From Edaphobacter lichenicola (GTDB lineage Bacteria > Acidobacteriota > Terriglobia > Terriglobales > Acidobacteriaceae), in the NCBI RefSeq assembly GCF_025264645.1, contig NZ_CP073696.1:2046001-2110000 (forward strand): a DNA stretch of 64,000 nucleotides, written 5' to 3'. Under the pieces are notes generated by a model. It was not told the DNA's origin, did no database searches, and was given only the letters and a program-made list of their open reading frames with translations. Of the stretch, positions 1-8,067 are shown piece by piece. The stretch's first letter is position 1. Every line of letters starts with the position of its first letter. A program made the translations under genes and the position numbers.

Positions 1-68
1 GGAGTTATTGGCGTCAACTTCGGGTTTCTCCTTCTTCGGCAACAGCTCGCTTTTGTTACTTTGTAGAG

Positions 69-785
69 ATGCGGAGAACGGAATCTATAGTTATTCTAGC
101 GGTCGTGGCGCTTTCACTTCTTGGTTGCCGAGCCGATACAACGCCAAAGCCTCCCGAGAGAGCGGACACCAACCGGTCGATCCCTGAAACCGCTCCTCCT
201 ACGCCTGCGCCAAAGGCGACGCAAGCGATGGATAAGAGGCCCGTGGTGGTCTGCTTTGGCGACAGTCTTACTGCAGGCTACGGAACCGACCTCGGCCAGA
301 GCTACCCTGACTATCTACAAAAAGATCTGAACGCAGAGGGTTATAACTACCGCGTCGTAAACGAGGGCATCAGCGGTAATACCACCAAGGATGGCGTCAA
401 TCGTCTCGACAGCATTCTTGCGTTGAAGCCCGCGGTTGTCGTAGTTGAGTTTGGAGGGAATGACGGCCTGCGCGGTCTCCGAATTGACGACTCGCGCACC
501 AACATGGACAAGATTGTCGGCACGTTGAAGGCAAGTGGAACGAAGGTAGTGCTTGCTGGAATTACGCTCCCCCCGGATTACGGCCCCGACTACATCAAGC
601 AGTTCAATGATACCTATGCGATGCTTGCGACGAAGTATCGGGTACCGTTGCTCCCATTCTTATTGAATGGTGTCTTTGGCGTCGACGGAATGATGCAGGC
701 TGACAAAACCCATGCAACAAGCAAAGGGAATGAAGTAGTCGCGCGAAACGTTCTCCCGCTTCTACTTCCACTTCTCAAGAAATGA
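69..785 (+). CDS. SGNH/GDSL hydrolase lipoprotein (TesA/arylesterase-like)
   Basis: 238 aa. The N-terminus is a lipoprotein signal ending in SLLGC (Cys20), followed by a Pro/Thr-rich linker to about residue 55. SGNH block I is GDSLTAGYG with nucleophile Ser66; block II contains Gly103-Asn104 (ISGNT); block III is GGND (Asn131); block V is the DKTH segment (Asp212, His215). This order matches multifunctional lysophospholipase/arylesterase TesA relatives, which hydrolyse esters or thioesters at the cell surface; the substrate cannot be told from sequence. Its stop lies 3 nt from the stop of convergent truB, so the two are separate units. No good Shine-Dalgarno sequence is seen before the ATG. 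Confidence 0.88.
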   Translation: MRRTESIVILAVVALSLLGCRADTTPKPPERADTNRSIPETAPPTPAPKATQAMDKRPVVVCFGDSLTAGYGTDLGQSYPDYLQKDLNAEGYNYRVVNEGISGNTTKDGVNRLDSILALKPAVVVVEFGGNDGLRGLRIDDSRTNMDKIVGTLKASGTKVVLAGITLPPDYGPDYIKQFNDTYAMLATKYRVPLLPFLLNGVFGVDGMMQADKTHATSKGNEVVARNVLPLLLPLLKK

Positions 786-788
786 AAC

Positions 789-1661
789 TTAGCCAAGAAC
801 AACGATCGGTTGCATCAAAGTCCCGGCTATGCGTCGAGCTATTGCGAGAAGATCCGTCGGAGTCGTAAATACTTTGATCAACGGAGCTTGTGAAAAATCA
901 GGTAGGTTCACCTGCATTCCATTTCGCAAGCGCCCTGCCAATTGATCGTCCACGGTAACCGACGGCATTTCAGTCAAAAGCGTCCGTGGATGCGGCAGCA
1001 GTGCTTCCAAATCGACAATGGATGAGTTCTTGAGCTGATCGATCGTGATCGATTGCTCAAGTGTGAATGCGCCAGCGCAGGTGCGACGCAAGCTTGAGAG
1101 ATGGGCGCCACACTGCGCCAATTGACCCAACTCGTGGGCCACCGAGCGAACATAGCCACCGGCAGAGACAGACATTGCAAAAGCCACGGTGTCGCGATCG
1201 AGCGATGTCAGTTCAAAGTTGTGAATCGTGATTCGGGCTGGCTTGACTGCGACTTCCGCTCCTGCCCGCGCAAGCTTATGAGCGGCAACGCCGTTTATCT
1301 TTTTTGCAGAGAAGATGGGAGGTAGCTGGTCCAACTCTCCTCGGAACCTGCGACTAAGTACACGCAACTCTTCGAGCGATTGGGTGAGAGGTCGTGCCTC
1401 AGCTGCGGGGATGCCGTCGGCATCGAAGCTGTCGGTGGCAAAGCCAAAGCGAATATGACCTGTGTAGTGTTTATCTGCCTGCCCAAAGAATTGAGCCAAC
1501 CGGGTGTATTTACCGAGAAGGAGCGGCAGGACACCGGTGGCCATGGGATCTAACGTTCCCAGATGCCCAATCGATTTTTCGCCGGTGGCTCGGCGGACAA
1601 TGGCGACTACGTCATGCGAGGTGATGCCGGAGGGTTTATCAAGAACAAGAAGACCATTCAT
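789..1661 (-). CDS. truB: tRNA pseudouridine(55) synthase TruB
   Basis: 290 aa, usual length for bacterial TruB. It isomerises U55 to pseudouridine in the T-loop of tRNAs. The N-terminus GLLVLDKPSGITSHD is the family signature and the catalytic aspartate is Asp38 in GTLDPMATG. The KHYTG segment near residue 63 and the GGYVRS segment near residue 167 are also typical. The C-terminal 60 residues are divergent, as in other TruB proteins lacking a clear PUA domain. It is not in the usual rbfA-truB-ribF context here; folE lies 19 nt upstream on the same strand, so co-transcription from the pterin genes is possible. Confidence 0.96.
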   Translation of the reverse strand: MNGLLVLDKPSGITSHDVVAIVRRATGEKSIGHLGTLDPMATGVLPLLLGKYTRLAQFFGQADKHYTGHIRFGFATDSFDADGIPAAEARPLTQSLEELRVLSRRFRGELDQLPPIFSAKKINGVAAHKLARAGAEVAVKPARITIHNFELTSLDRDTVAFAMSVSAGGYVRSVAHELGQLAQCGAHLSSLRRTCAGAFTLEQSITIDQLKNSSIVDLEALLPHPRTLLTEMPSVTVDDQLAGRLRNGMQVNLPDFSQAPLIKVFTTPTDLLAIARRIAGTLMQPIVVLG

Positions 1662-1680
1662 GCAGTCTCTAGTTTAGCTG

Positions 1681-2289
1681 CTATACACCACTTCCCTGCC
1701 GGCGAATTAACGAAAGGAACTCATTCCTAGTCTGCAGTTGGGACTTGAACACTCCAAGCATCGCCGAGGTGACTGTGGATGAATGTTGTTTTTCGACGCC
1801 GCGCATCATCATGCATAAATGTTGTGCTTCGAGGATGACAGCCACCCCCTGGGGGTGGATCGCCTCGGTGATAGCATCGCCAATCTGGCGGGTCAATCGT
1901 TCCTGAACCTGCAGCCTCCTGGCAAAGACATCCACAAGACGTGGAATCTTGCTCAGCCCAATTACCTTTCCATTCGGAACGTAAGCGATATGGGCTTTGC
2001 CAAAGAACGGCAGCAGATGATGCTCGCACTGCGAGAAGAACTCGATATCTTTGACGATGACCATTTCGTCGTAGTCGACGTCGAAGAGAGCGTCGTGGAG
2101 TACTTCGGTCACATCCATCGTGTAGCCACGAGTAAGAAACTCCATGGACTTCTCCATGCGCTCCGGGGTGCGCAGTAGACCATCTCGCATAGGGTCTTCG
2201 CCGATGCGCAGTAGGAGTTCGCGATACAGATCCTGGGTCGAAACGCTATCCAGCAAGGGTGCTTCGATGGTGGCCGAGTTACGTGGCAT
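1681..2289 (-). CDS. folE: GTP cyclohydrolase I FolE
   Basis: 202 aa from the chosen start. Converts GTP to 7,8-dihydroneopterin triphosphate, first step of folate, biopterin and queuosine synthesis. Zinc ligands are seen in CEHH (first Cys and following His) and in the later HLCMMMRG segment (second Cys); the LSKIPRLVD and RLTRQI stretches are family hallmarks. An in-frame ATG lies 28 codons upstream (2373), but it is inside the preceding gene, while the ATG at 2289 is preceded by an AGAGAGG ribosome site and gives a normal length. It lies 13 nt downstream of a PTPS gene, so the pathway's first enzyme and its following step appear co-transcribed. Confidence 0.95.
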   Translation of the reverse strand: MPRNSATIEAPLLDSVSTQDLYRELLLRIGEDPMRDGLLRTPERMEKSMEFLTRGYTMDVTEVLHDALFDVDYDEMVIVKDIEFFSQCEHHLLPFFGKAHIAYVPNGKVIGLSKIPRLVDVFARRLQVQERLTRQIGDAITEAIHPQGVAVILEAQHLCMMMRGVEKQHSSTVTSAMLGVFKSQLQTRNEFLSLIRRQGSGV

Positions 2290-2302
2290 AGGAAGGCCTC
2301 TC

Positions 2303-2731
2303 TTAAATTGAGCCTGACGCCAGCGTTGCTTCACCGGCGTAGTCAAATGAGTTGTTGCTGGTCTCTTCAACATGAACCCGCTCCAGATGGGCAGCGGAAA
2401 AGCCTTGGAAGATTCGGTATATCTCGATACTTAGATTCTCCGTCGTGGAGACAATATTTGCAAAACAGTCCAGCGTGTTCAGATTTGTATGATCGAAGCG
2501 TGCTAGAAGATTTGTTTGTGCAAACGCATCCAACTCCGAAAGGTTGCAGACCATCCCTGTTGCAGGATCTACCTGACCACTCAGCGTCACCTGCACGGTG
2601 TAGTTATGGCCGTGACCGTGGGGATTATTGCATTTGCCGAACACGGTCAAATTCTCTGCAGCGTCATAGGCCTCTGTGTGCAGACGATGGGAAGCACTGA
2701 AGTGATAACGGCGATTGAGATGCGCTTTCAT
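2303..2731 (-). CDS. 6-pyruvoyl-tetrahydropterin / 6-carboxytetrahydropterin synthase family protein (copy 2)
   Basis: 142 aa. PTPS/QueD enzymes act on dihydroneopterin triphosphate. The zinc site is formed by His in FSASH near residue 15 and by the two histidines of HGHGHNY; the GKC cysteine just before is the catalytic-Cys candidate. The motif [14 protein letters not shown] resembles eukaryotic-type PTPS more than E. coli QueD (CGRLHGH), so tetrahydrobiopterin-type chemistry is possible as well as queuosine precursor synthesis. Its ATG overlaps the stop of the upstream paralog as ATGA, implying translational coupling, and folE follows 13 nt downstream. Confidence 0.88.
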   Translation of the reverse strand: MKAHLNRRYHFSASHRLHTEAYDAAENLTVFGKCNNPHGHGHNYTVQVTLSGQVDPATGMVCNLSELDAFAQTNLLARFDHTNLNTLDCFANIVSTTENLSIEIYRIFQGFSAAHLERVHVEETSNNSFDYAGEATLASGSI

Positions 2732-3138
2732 AGCTCACCATAGTAGTCCGCGAACAGGTCCGGCAACTCATAAATTCGAACACGGTGCAACTTCGCATGA
2801 GGAATCTTGCCGTCGAGCCGTTGCCAGATCGCGATCGCAATGTTTTCCGTTGTAGGAATTCTGTCTTTGAACTCTGGAACTTCCAGGTTCAAGTGTCGAT
2901 GGTCATAGATGCTGATGACCTCGCGCTCCAAGATCTCTTTGAGTTCCTTCAAATCGACGACGAAGCCTGAAGTAGGTTCTATCTCGCCCGCGACGGTGAC
3001 CTCCAGCGTGTAGTTATGACCGTGGCCGTTGCGATTTGCACATTTACCAAAGACGCGCTGATTCTCTTCTGGCGACCACGCTTCGTTCCAGTAGAAGTGA
3101 GCTGCGGAGAACTCGGCTTTTCGGGTGAGAAAGATCAT
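2728..3138 (-). CDS. 6-pyruvoyl-tetrahydropterin / 6-carboxytetrahydropterin synthase family protein (copy 1)
   Basis: 136 aa from the ATG at 3138. I prefer this start to the ATG 15 codons upstream because it begins at the family N-terminus (MIFLTRKAEFSAAH) and has an AGGA element. Zinc ligands are the His of FSAAH and the two in GHGHNY; GKC supplies the putative catalytic Cys. It has Asn where the paralog has His in the PHGHGH segment; Asn is normal for animal-type PTPS. It is the first gene of a tightly packed PTPS-PTPS-folE unit. The two paralogs are diverged rather than a recent duplication, so they may do different steps. Confidence 0.87.
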   Translation of the reverse strand: MIFLTRKAEFSAAHFYWNEAWSPEENQRVFGKCANRNGHGHNYTLEVTVAGEIEPTSGFVVDLKELKEILEREVISIYDHRHLNLEVPEFKDRIPTTENIAIAIWQRLDGKIPHAKLHRVRIYELPDLFADYYGEL

Positions 3139-3195
3139 AGCTATTCCTGTGATTAGACGTGACGACCGCTGGGGGGGATGCAAAGCTCAAAGTGA

Positions 3196-4287
3196 CTAGA
3201 TACTCGTGTTGTAGTTGCGTCCCTTCCAGACAACGGTATGTTTGACACGATGGTAGATAACGCTGCGAAGGAGCAGGTAGACGAAAAGAGGAATGCCCAC
3301 GATGGAGATTGCCACGTCGAATGCGGGAAAGTTCGAGCGCACGACGCGAGAGTAAAAGCGCCATAGCGTTCGAACCCAAATCAAAAGGATAACGCTTTGC
3401 TGCCATGGTTGCAGCCAATAGAGGCTGTATGCGATCAAAGGCAGACCGAAGAAGAGCAGAATGTCCAGAATTCGCCAAAGCGCTAGAGCGACCGGCTTTG
3501 GGAATAGGAGGGCGAGATTTTTTGTCCAGCCTTCGATCATCTCCGGTGTCGTCCAGTACATCCGGGTGGCAAGGGCTTCGGGCGCGTATCGTAGGCAGAT
3601 GATACGGGGCGCGCGCTTGATGTTGTGTGCGAGCGCGACGTCTTCGAGGACACTCTTGCCGACGGCACGGTGTCCTCCGACTGCAAAGTAGGCATCGCGT
3701 TCGACCAGGATGAACTGACCGTTGGCGGCGGCGAGGCGGCGTGTTGGGTCGTTGACCTGCTTTGGTGGGTAGACGGAGGCGAGTTCCGAGAAGACTAGGG
3801 GCATGACGGCGTGCTGCCAGAAGCCGGTGACGATCTGCCTTGGGGAGTAGGAGAGCAGAGCTGCCTTGTGCTTCTCGGCCTCTCGGAGGGAGCGTGAGAT
3901 GTCGTTGGTCTCGTGGATTGTGTCGGCGTCGGTGAAGAGGAGATGATGTCCGCGGGCGGCTTGTGCGCCTGTCCAACAGGCGTTGCTCTTGCCTGTGAAT
4001 CCGCCTTTGCTGCTCAGGTCCAGCGGTGGAGCGTCGAGGAGGATAACGCCGTGATGGTCGGCAGCGGCCTGAGCTGCGATCGCGCGGGTGTTGTCGGTCG
4101 AGTCGTCGTTGACGATGATCAACTCCCATTGCTGGCCGAGGGCAAATCCAGGTTCAGATTGGCTCAGGAGCGAGTTGAGACAGGCGGAAAGCGACCGCTC
4201 CTCGTTGCGGGCTGGGATGATAACCGAAACCTGCAGGTCAGAGACTTCAGTTGAATTTAGGTTCTGCTCGGGTTCCGTATCGTTCAC
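3196..4287 (-). CDS. Family 2 membrane glycosyltransferase (HpnB-like)
   Basis: 363 aa. The N-terminal GT-A domain starts with VSVIIPARNEE; nucleotide-sugar and metal binding are expected at VNDDSTDNT and at the DxD-like FTDADT, and the acceptor-side acid is in EDVALA. About four hydrophobic segments follow from residue 270 (LLFFGLPLIAY onward), placing it in the inner membrane. The arrangement resembles HpnB and carotenoid-type GT2 enzymes; donor and acceptor are unknown. The start is a GTG at 4287 without a Shine-Dalgarno sequence, 8 nt after a TATAAT. It is divergent from the tlpA-like gene. Confidence 0.82.
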   Translation of the reverse strand: MNDTEPEQNLNSTEVSDLQVSVIIPARNEERSLSACLNSLLSQSEPGFALGQQWELIIVNDDSTDNTRAIAAQAAADHHGVILLDAPPLDLSSKGGFTGKSNACWTGAQAARGHHLLFTDADTIHETNDISRSLREAEKHKAALLSYSPRQIVTGFWQHAVMPLVFSELASVYPPKQVNDPTRRLAAANGQFILVERDAYFAVGGHRAVGKSVLEDVALAHNIKRAPRIICLRYAPEALATRMYWTTPEMIEGWTKNLALLFPKPVALALWRILDILLFFGLPLIAYSLYWLQPWQQSVILLIWVRTLWRFYSRVVRSNFPAFDVAISIVGIPLFVYLLLRSVIYHRVKHTVVWKGRNYNTSI

Positions 4288-4295
4288 GACTTCGT

Positions 4296-4301
4296 ATTAT
4301 A
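4296..4301 (-). promoter_or_regulatory. Candidate -10 element of the GT2 gene (near-leaderless)
   Basis: On the minus strand this reads TATAAT, ending 8 nt before the GTG start of the glycosyltransferase, which would leave a leader of about 2 nt. No convincing -35 box is seen. Based on the hexamer and spacing only. Confidence 0.35.
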
Positions 4302-4317
4302 GAAAGTGGAGCGTATC

Positions 4318-4800
4318 GTGCGTAGAGTCTGGGCAAGTCTGTTGTTGGGAACAGTGTTGGCTGCGGGATGCGACCGGGGGAGCCACCCGGGGAACATCGA
4401 CAAGCCAGCACCGCAGTTTGTGATGGGAGATGGCACCAGAACGGTGGATCTAAGCAAGCTGCGTGGGCGCGTCGTTGTGCTTAACCTTTGGGCTACGTGG
4501 TGCGCTCCCTGTATCGAGGAGTTGCCGAGCCTGCTTGCTCTTCAGAAGAAAATGCCCGAACTGGCGGTTGTGGCGGTGAGCATGGATCAGGATCCCGACG
4601 TCTACCGGCGTTTTCTTGCCGACCATCATGTGGACGTGCTGACCGTTCGCGATGAGGAGCAGCGAGTCAACGCGCTCTACGGAACGGTGCAGATTCCTGA
4701 GACCTACATCATCGACAGACAGGGAGTGCTACGCAGAAAGTTCATCGGTGCTCAGGATTGGACCAGCTCTGAGATAACTGGCTACCTTGCCAAGATGTAG
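4318..4800 (+). CDS. TlpA/ResA-like thioredoxin lipoprotein
   Basis: 160 aa from GTG 4318, chosen because GGAG lies 6 nt upstream; an in-frame GTG at 4306 adds four residues. The signal peptide ends in a lipobox LAAGC (Cys18). The thioredoxin fold carries the redox pair WCAPC (Cys62, Cys65) and a cis-Pro in the QIPETYIID segment. Such envelope proteins reduce apocytochrome c or other exported disulfides. It stands alone, divergent from the GT2 gene; no cytochrome-maturation genes are adjacent, although dsbD is encoded at 38-40 kb and could supply electrons (inference). Confidence 0.88.
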   Translation: MRRVWASLLLGTVLAAGCDRGSHPGNIDKPAPQFVMGDGTRTVDLSKLRGRVVVLNLWATWCAPCIEELPSLLALQKKMPELAVVAVSMDQDPDVYRRFLADHHVDVLTVRDEEQRVNALYGTVQIPETYIIDRQGVLRRKFIGAQDWTSSEITGYLAKM

Positions 4801-4823
4801 TCCTTCCGAACGTTGCTTCCCTA

Positions 4824-4840
4824 GGGGGTACCCCCCCCCC
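4824..4840. repeat. GGGGGTACCCCC palindrome with C10 run
   Basis: Positions 4824-4835 form a perfect 12-bp palindrome that continues into a run of ten C residues (4831-4840), 24 nt after the tlpA-like stop codon. Possible termination or recombination-prone site; the function is unknown. Confidence 0.5.
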
Positions 4841-4852
4841 AGTATTCGGTGC

Positions 4853-4916
4853 AACCCATTTGTTTTAAGCAACTTACAATTATTCGGCTTTGTAAAATCG
4901 TCATAACAAATGGGTT
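4853..4916. repeat. 12-bp inverted repeat with 40-nt spacer
   Basis: AACCCATTTGTT (4853-4864) is repeated inverted as AACAAATGGGTT (4905-4916). A related half-site, CAAACGAGTTAC, follows at about 4936-4947. The 374-nt gap 4801-5174 holds this element and the C-rich palindrome, and no gene that I can support. Confidence 0.6.
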
Positions 4917-5174
4917 ACAACTAAATTCGTCCAAGCAAACGAGTTACGGTTATTTATGGCCATAGAACCTACCAGGAGTCTGATCGTGACCCTCCTCTTA
5001 TCCTTTATCCAGTATATCTGCCGGAGCATAACTCATACGCCACGCTTATCCTATTGATTACAAGCAGTTTATTGAGTTTCAGGGCTTGACAGGTTTAGCG
5101 GTGTCAACGCCTTCAGGCGGATCGGGATTAGCCATCGCGTTCGTCGCGAGTAGGGCGCTGGTATTATCGAATCC

Positions 5175-5438
5175 ATGACACAGCTCGATGTTCTTTACCG
5201 TTACGGAGTTCCCCCTACCGAAGCCTCTGTTCTTGCCATGGCGAAGGTGCGCGAGGTGTACGGGGTTCGCCACATGGCGCTGGATGAGGCCAAGAAGACG
5301 GTACGGATCGAGTACGACGCCAGCCGGCTGACGGAGCCGGTCATCTTCGAACTGCTGCGCCGCGCCGGTTTAGACATCGTTGAGACGATGCCGATGTTCA
5401 CCCCTCCACCGCCTCCGGAGCCCGTCGCCGCAACCTAG
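5175..5438 (+). CDS. Small HMA-like fold protein, conserved hypothetical
   Basis: 87 aa. The layout beta-alpha-beta-beta-alpha (AMAKVREVYGVRHM, then TVRIEYDASRLTE and IFELLRRAGLDI) is like a heavy-metal-associated or ferredoxin-like domain, but the CxxC metal-binding pair is absent, so metal transport is not supported. The tail is Pro-rich (PPPPPEP). No clear Shine-Dalgarno sequence precedes the ATG. It sits alone between the tlpA-like gene and tRNA-Arg. Coding status is supported by codon texture and by a domain-like sequence; the function is unknown. Confidence 0.7.
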   Translation: MTQLDVLYRYGVPPTEASVLAMAKVREVYGVRHMALDEAKKTVRIEYDASRLTEPVIFELLRRAGLDIVETMPMFTPPPPPEPVAAT

Positions 5439-5503
5439 TTGCCGGAGTTCGTTTTATTCGTTATTTTTAGGATGCTTGTGTAGTTACGAGTTCCCTGTTT
5501 TGC

Positions 5504-5580
5504 GCGCCTGTAGCTCAGCTGGATAGAGCATTTGGCTTCGAACCAAAGGGTCGGGGGTTCGAGTCCCTCCGGGCGCACCA
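5504..5580 (+). tRNA. tRNA-Arg (anticodon TCG)
   Basis: 77 nt including an encoded CCA. The acceptor stem is GCGCCTG/CGGGCGC with one G-T wobble and discriminator A. The anticodon stem TTTGG/CCAAA (5531-5535, 5543-5547) encloses loop CTTCGAA with anticodon TCG at 5538-5540, and the T-loop is GGTTCGAGTCC. It reads CGA codons. Confidence 0.97.
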
Positions 5581-5674
5581 TAAATCTCTACAGAGTTCCA
5601 GGAAAGGTTCGACCCCGGGACAACGGTGAGTCGTTCTGTTCGGTTGTGAGCACCGGTCAGACTGCGATGCTCTC

Positions 5675-5860
5675 TCAAGAGCGTTCGGGGAGAACTTCAG
5701 CTTCCGAATCGATCCAAAGATCTTGTTGGGCTGCCATCTGCGTGCTTAACGGAGATGGCGAAGTGGCGCGCAGCATTCCGTGCCTGGGGTTACCGCAAGC
5801 TGGGCATGGTTCGGCTTTTAAATTAATCTTTGCTCCACAGCACGGACAAAAAGCTGCCAT
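5675..5860 (-). CDS. Small zinc-ribbon protein
   Basis: 61 aa starting at ATG 5860, which has a strong GGGGAGG site 9 nt upstream; a longer in-frame start at 5914 lacks that support. Two CxxC knuckles (Cys5/Cys8 and Cys19/Cys22) form a probable zinc ribbon, followed by a polar tail without recognisable domains. Likely a cytosolic zinc-binding protein of unknown role. It is encoded opposite to the upstream tRNA-Arg and has no partner genes. Confidence 0.65.
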   Translation of the reverse strand: MAAFCPCCGAKINLKAEPCPACGNPRHGMLRATSPSPLSTQMAAQQDLWIDSEAEVLPERS

Positions 5861-6240
5861 CTCGTTGAACCTCCCCAGCTGGCTTGGAGTGTTAGATGGG
5901 CGCCGGAAGTGCAAAGATTCGAGAAGGGTTCATCGCTGAGATGTGTCAATAACGACTTCAGCGTCCCAACAACTCGATTGCTGATTACGTCTTCAGCTGG
6001 ACTCCTTTGTTGCTTGCAGTTTCTATGAAGGAAGAAGCCACTCCCTATTTGGAGGGGCGCGTTCTATTTGATCTCTCGTGAGTCCATTGGCCTGTTGCGG
6101 TCAACTTAACTTTCCGAAAACTCGACTTCTCGGGAACTGTGGATTAGCGACAACGCGTTAGGCTGGATTGATAAACGAAAGCGCGTTTTCCGGGACCTAT
6201 CGTGAACCGGAGGCTGCTGAATCTTATACTCAATTCCTAT
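5861..6240. other. Intergenic region without recognisable gene
   Basis: About 380 nt between the zinc-ribbon gene and the tetR promoter. No open frame with coding character, hairpin terminator or RNA gene was recognised. Confidence 0.5.
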
Positions 6241-6242
6241 AC

Positions 6243-6276
6243 TTGACCATTCGTTCCATAAACCGTATAACGGTTT
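6243..6276 (+). promoter_or_regulatory. Sigma-70 type promoter of tetR, with overlapping inverted repeat
   Basis: TTGACC (6243-6248), 17-nt spacer, TATAAC (6266-6271). The expected transcription start, 7 nt on, coincides with the A of the tetR ATG at 6278, so the message would be leaderless. The -10 box lies within the inverted repeat AAACCG-TATAA-CGGTTT (6260-6276), and a half-match to the downstream operator (GACCATTCGTTC, 6245-6256) lies in the spacer. Both suggest autorepression. Confidence 0.6.
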
Positions 6277-6277
6277 C

Positions 6278-6856
6278 ATGGCGCGTACAAAGGAGTTCGA
6301 TCAAGAACAGGCTCTGGATGCAGCCATGCACCTGTTCTGGGAGCGAGGGTACGAAGCGACGTCGGTTCAAGAACTTGTTGATGCTACGGGCGTTCAACGT
6401 CAAAGCATCTACGACACCTTTGGATCTAAGCATGAGGTGTTTCTGCAAAGCCTGATGCGGTATCAGGCTCTGGAGGGGCACCAGCTCAGCGAGCTCATGA
6501 AGAAGCATCCCAAAGGCGGCCTGCCGCTCATCCGGGCGATCTTTCAAAGTTGCGCTTCCCAGACGGTGTGTGATGCTCGCGGTTGCCTGGCTGCGAACAG
6601 CGCTGCGGAGCTGGGTAGTTCGGACGAGGCCGTCGCCGAGAGGGTGCGGATTGGGCGCGACGGACTGGAAGAGGTATTCAAGCGCTGCCTGGTGCAGGCG
6701 AGGGATGCTCGTGAGCTCAAGAATCCGTCCTCTGTTTCTGCGTTGGCGCAGTTCCTGGTCAATGCGTTTTTCGGTCTTCGCCTCATGGCGAAGACACGAC
6801 CCACAAAAGCAATGATCGATAACGTGGTGTCCGTCACCTTGGCAGCCCTGCGCTAA
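6278..6856 (+). CDS. TetR/AcrR family transcriptional regulator
   Basis: 192 aa. The N-terminal helix-turn-helix (residues about 8-52) has the family signature ATSVQELVDATGVQRQSIYDTFGSK. The C-terminal ligand domain contains CLAANSAAEL, as in regulators controlling short-chain dehydrogenases (YxaF/LmrA-like). It lies 47 nt upstream of an SDR gene, with related palindromic sites before both genes, so it probably represses itself and the SDR-monooxygenase pair. No Shine-Dalgarno sequence is seen; the -10 box sits 6 nt before the ATG, implying leaderless translation. Confidence 0.93.
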   Translation: MARTKEFDQEQALDAAMHLFWERGYEATSVQELVDATGVQRQSIYDTFGSKHEVFLQSLMRYQALEGHQLSELMKKHPKGGLPLIRAIFQSCASQTVCDARGCLAANSAAELGSSDEAVAERVRIGRDGLEEVFKRCLVQARDARELKNPSSVSALAQFLVNAFFGLRLMAKTRPTKAMIDNVVSVTLAALR

Positions 6857-6870
6857 TTCATTTGCTCTAA

Positions 6871-6888
6871 ACTTGAACGATCGTTCCA
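6871..6888. promoter_or_regulatory. Probable TetR operator before the SDR gene
   Basis: Contains the perfect 12-bp palindrome GAACGATCGTTC (6875-6886). The surrounding 18 bp match the sequence before tetR (6241-6258) at 15 positions. It lies 15 nt upstream of the SDR start codon, where bound repressor would block expression. Confidence 0.6.
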
Positions 6889-6903
6889 GAAAGGACGAAC
6901 ACA

Positions 6904-7650
6904 TTGGGAAAGCTAGATAACAAAATTGCAGTCATTACGGGTGGCACTACCGGCATCGGCCTCGCCACAGCGCAGCTATTCATCAAAGAGGGCGCAAAGG
7001 TCATCGTCACCGGCCGTAACCCTGAAACGCTCGAACAGGCCAAGAAGAGTCTTGATTCCGGCGCAGATGTAATCGCAGCCGATACCAGCGACCTCAAGGC
7101 AGTCGAGCAGCTCTTCACGACCATCGAGGAGCGTTACAAGAAGATCGACGCGCTCTTCGTAAATGCCGGCATCGCGAAGTTCGCTCCTATGGACCAATCA
7201 TCGCCTGAGATGTTCGACGAGCAGTTCAATGTCAACGTGCGCGGCGCGTACTTCACAGCCAAGCACGCAGCTCCGCTCATCGCGGACGGCGGCGCCATTC
7301 TGTTCACGGCATCGATGGTGACGAGCATCGCGGAATCCAATGCAAGTGTCTATTCCGCCACCAAAGCCGCGCTCCGGTCCTTCGGACGCAGCCTTGCGTC
7401 GGAGTTGGCTCCGAAGGTCCGCGTCAACACCATCAGCCCTGGCCCAATCGAAACCCCGATCTTCGGAAAACTCGGTTTGCCGGCAGAAGTGATTCAGGGT
7501 TTTGCCGCTGACATGATCCAGAGAAACCCCTTGAAGCGTATTGGACATGTGGACGACATCGCGAAGGCGGCACTGTTTCTTCTGTCTCACGAGTCTTCCT
7601 ACGTGACCGGAATCGAATTGTTGGTAGACGGCGGCATGGCGAGCCTCTAG
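6904..7650 (+). CDS. SDR family NAD(P)-dependent oxidoreductase
   Basis: 248 aa, a classical short-chain dehydrogenase. The cofactor motif is TGGTTGIG (residues about 12-19), the NAG motif is NAGIA, and the catalytic residues are in the SxxVYSATK stretch (Tyr and Lys of YxxxK). VTGRNPE after beta2, with Arg, suggests NADPH preference (inference). The start is TTG at 6904 with AGGA 8 nt upstream. It is followed by a small monooxygenase-fold gene 101 nt downstream and is preceded by the TetR palindrome; an inducible detoxification or quinone-related unit is likely. Confidence 0.93.
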   Translation: MGKLDNKIAVITGGTTGIGLATAQLFIKEGAKVIVTGRNPETLEQAKKSLDSGADVIAADTSDLKAVEQLFTTIEERYKKIDALFVNAGIAKFAPMDQSSPEMFDEQFNVNVRGAYFTAKHAAPLIADGGAILFTASMVTSIAESNASVYSATKAALRSFGRSLASELAPKVRVNTISPGPIETPIFGKLGLPAEVIQGFAADMIQRNPLKRIGHVDDIAKAALFLLSHESSYVTGIELLVDGGMASL

Positions 7651-7751
7651 CACTCACTCGCCGTCCGATTGGGTGACACTCTGTTTCCACACGGCAGCGG
7701 AGTGTCCCTACAAGTTTTCAAGTGGAAAAACAATAAGAAGGAGAGATACCT

Positions 7752-8045
7752 ATGGATCGATTCGGCATTTTGGCAATCCTTGAGGCAAAGCCAGGCAAAG
7801 AGCAGGAAGTTGCCTCATTCTTGAAGTCCGCTCGGCCACTTGTTCTGCAAGAAGTCGGAACTTCGACTTGGTTTGCCTTCCAGACAGGTCCAACAAGCTT
7901 CGGTATCTTCGATACCTTCGCTGACGAGGATGGACGCGACGCTCACCTTACAGGCGAAGTTGCTAAAGCACTTTTCGCAAACGCAGAGGAACTCTTCGCC
8001 GAGAAACCACAGATCAACATGGCCGACCTCCTCGCAACAAAATAG
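7752..8045 (+). CDS. Putative quinol monooxygenase (ABM domain)
   Basis: 97 aa, one antibiotic-biosynthesis-monooxygenase (YgiN-like) ferredoxin-like domain. FGILAILEAKPGKEQEVASFL is the typical first strand and helix, and FGIFDTFADEDGRDAHLTG contains the conserved His. Such dimers oxidise quinols or small aromatics without cofactor. It has a GAAGGAGAG ribosome site and is the last gene of the tetR-SDR unit, closed by a strong terminator at 8068. Confidence 0.85.
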   Translation: MDRFGILAILEAKPGKEQEVASFLKSARPLVLQEVGTSTWFAFQTGPTSFGIFDTFADEDGRDAHLTGEVAKALFANAEELFAEKPQINMADLLATK

Positions 8046-8067
8046 CGTAAATGCGTATGCCGTTTTC

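Noticed and set aside
3044..4129. Long Arg/Pro-rich frame on the same strand as the glycosyltransferase
   Set aside because: Shadow frame of the GT2 gene and its upstream neighbour; composition is typical of out-of-frame reading in G+C-rich DNA.
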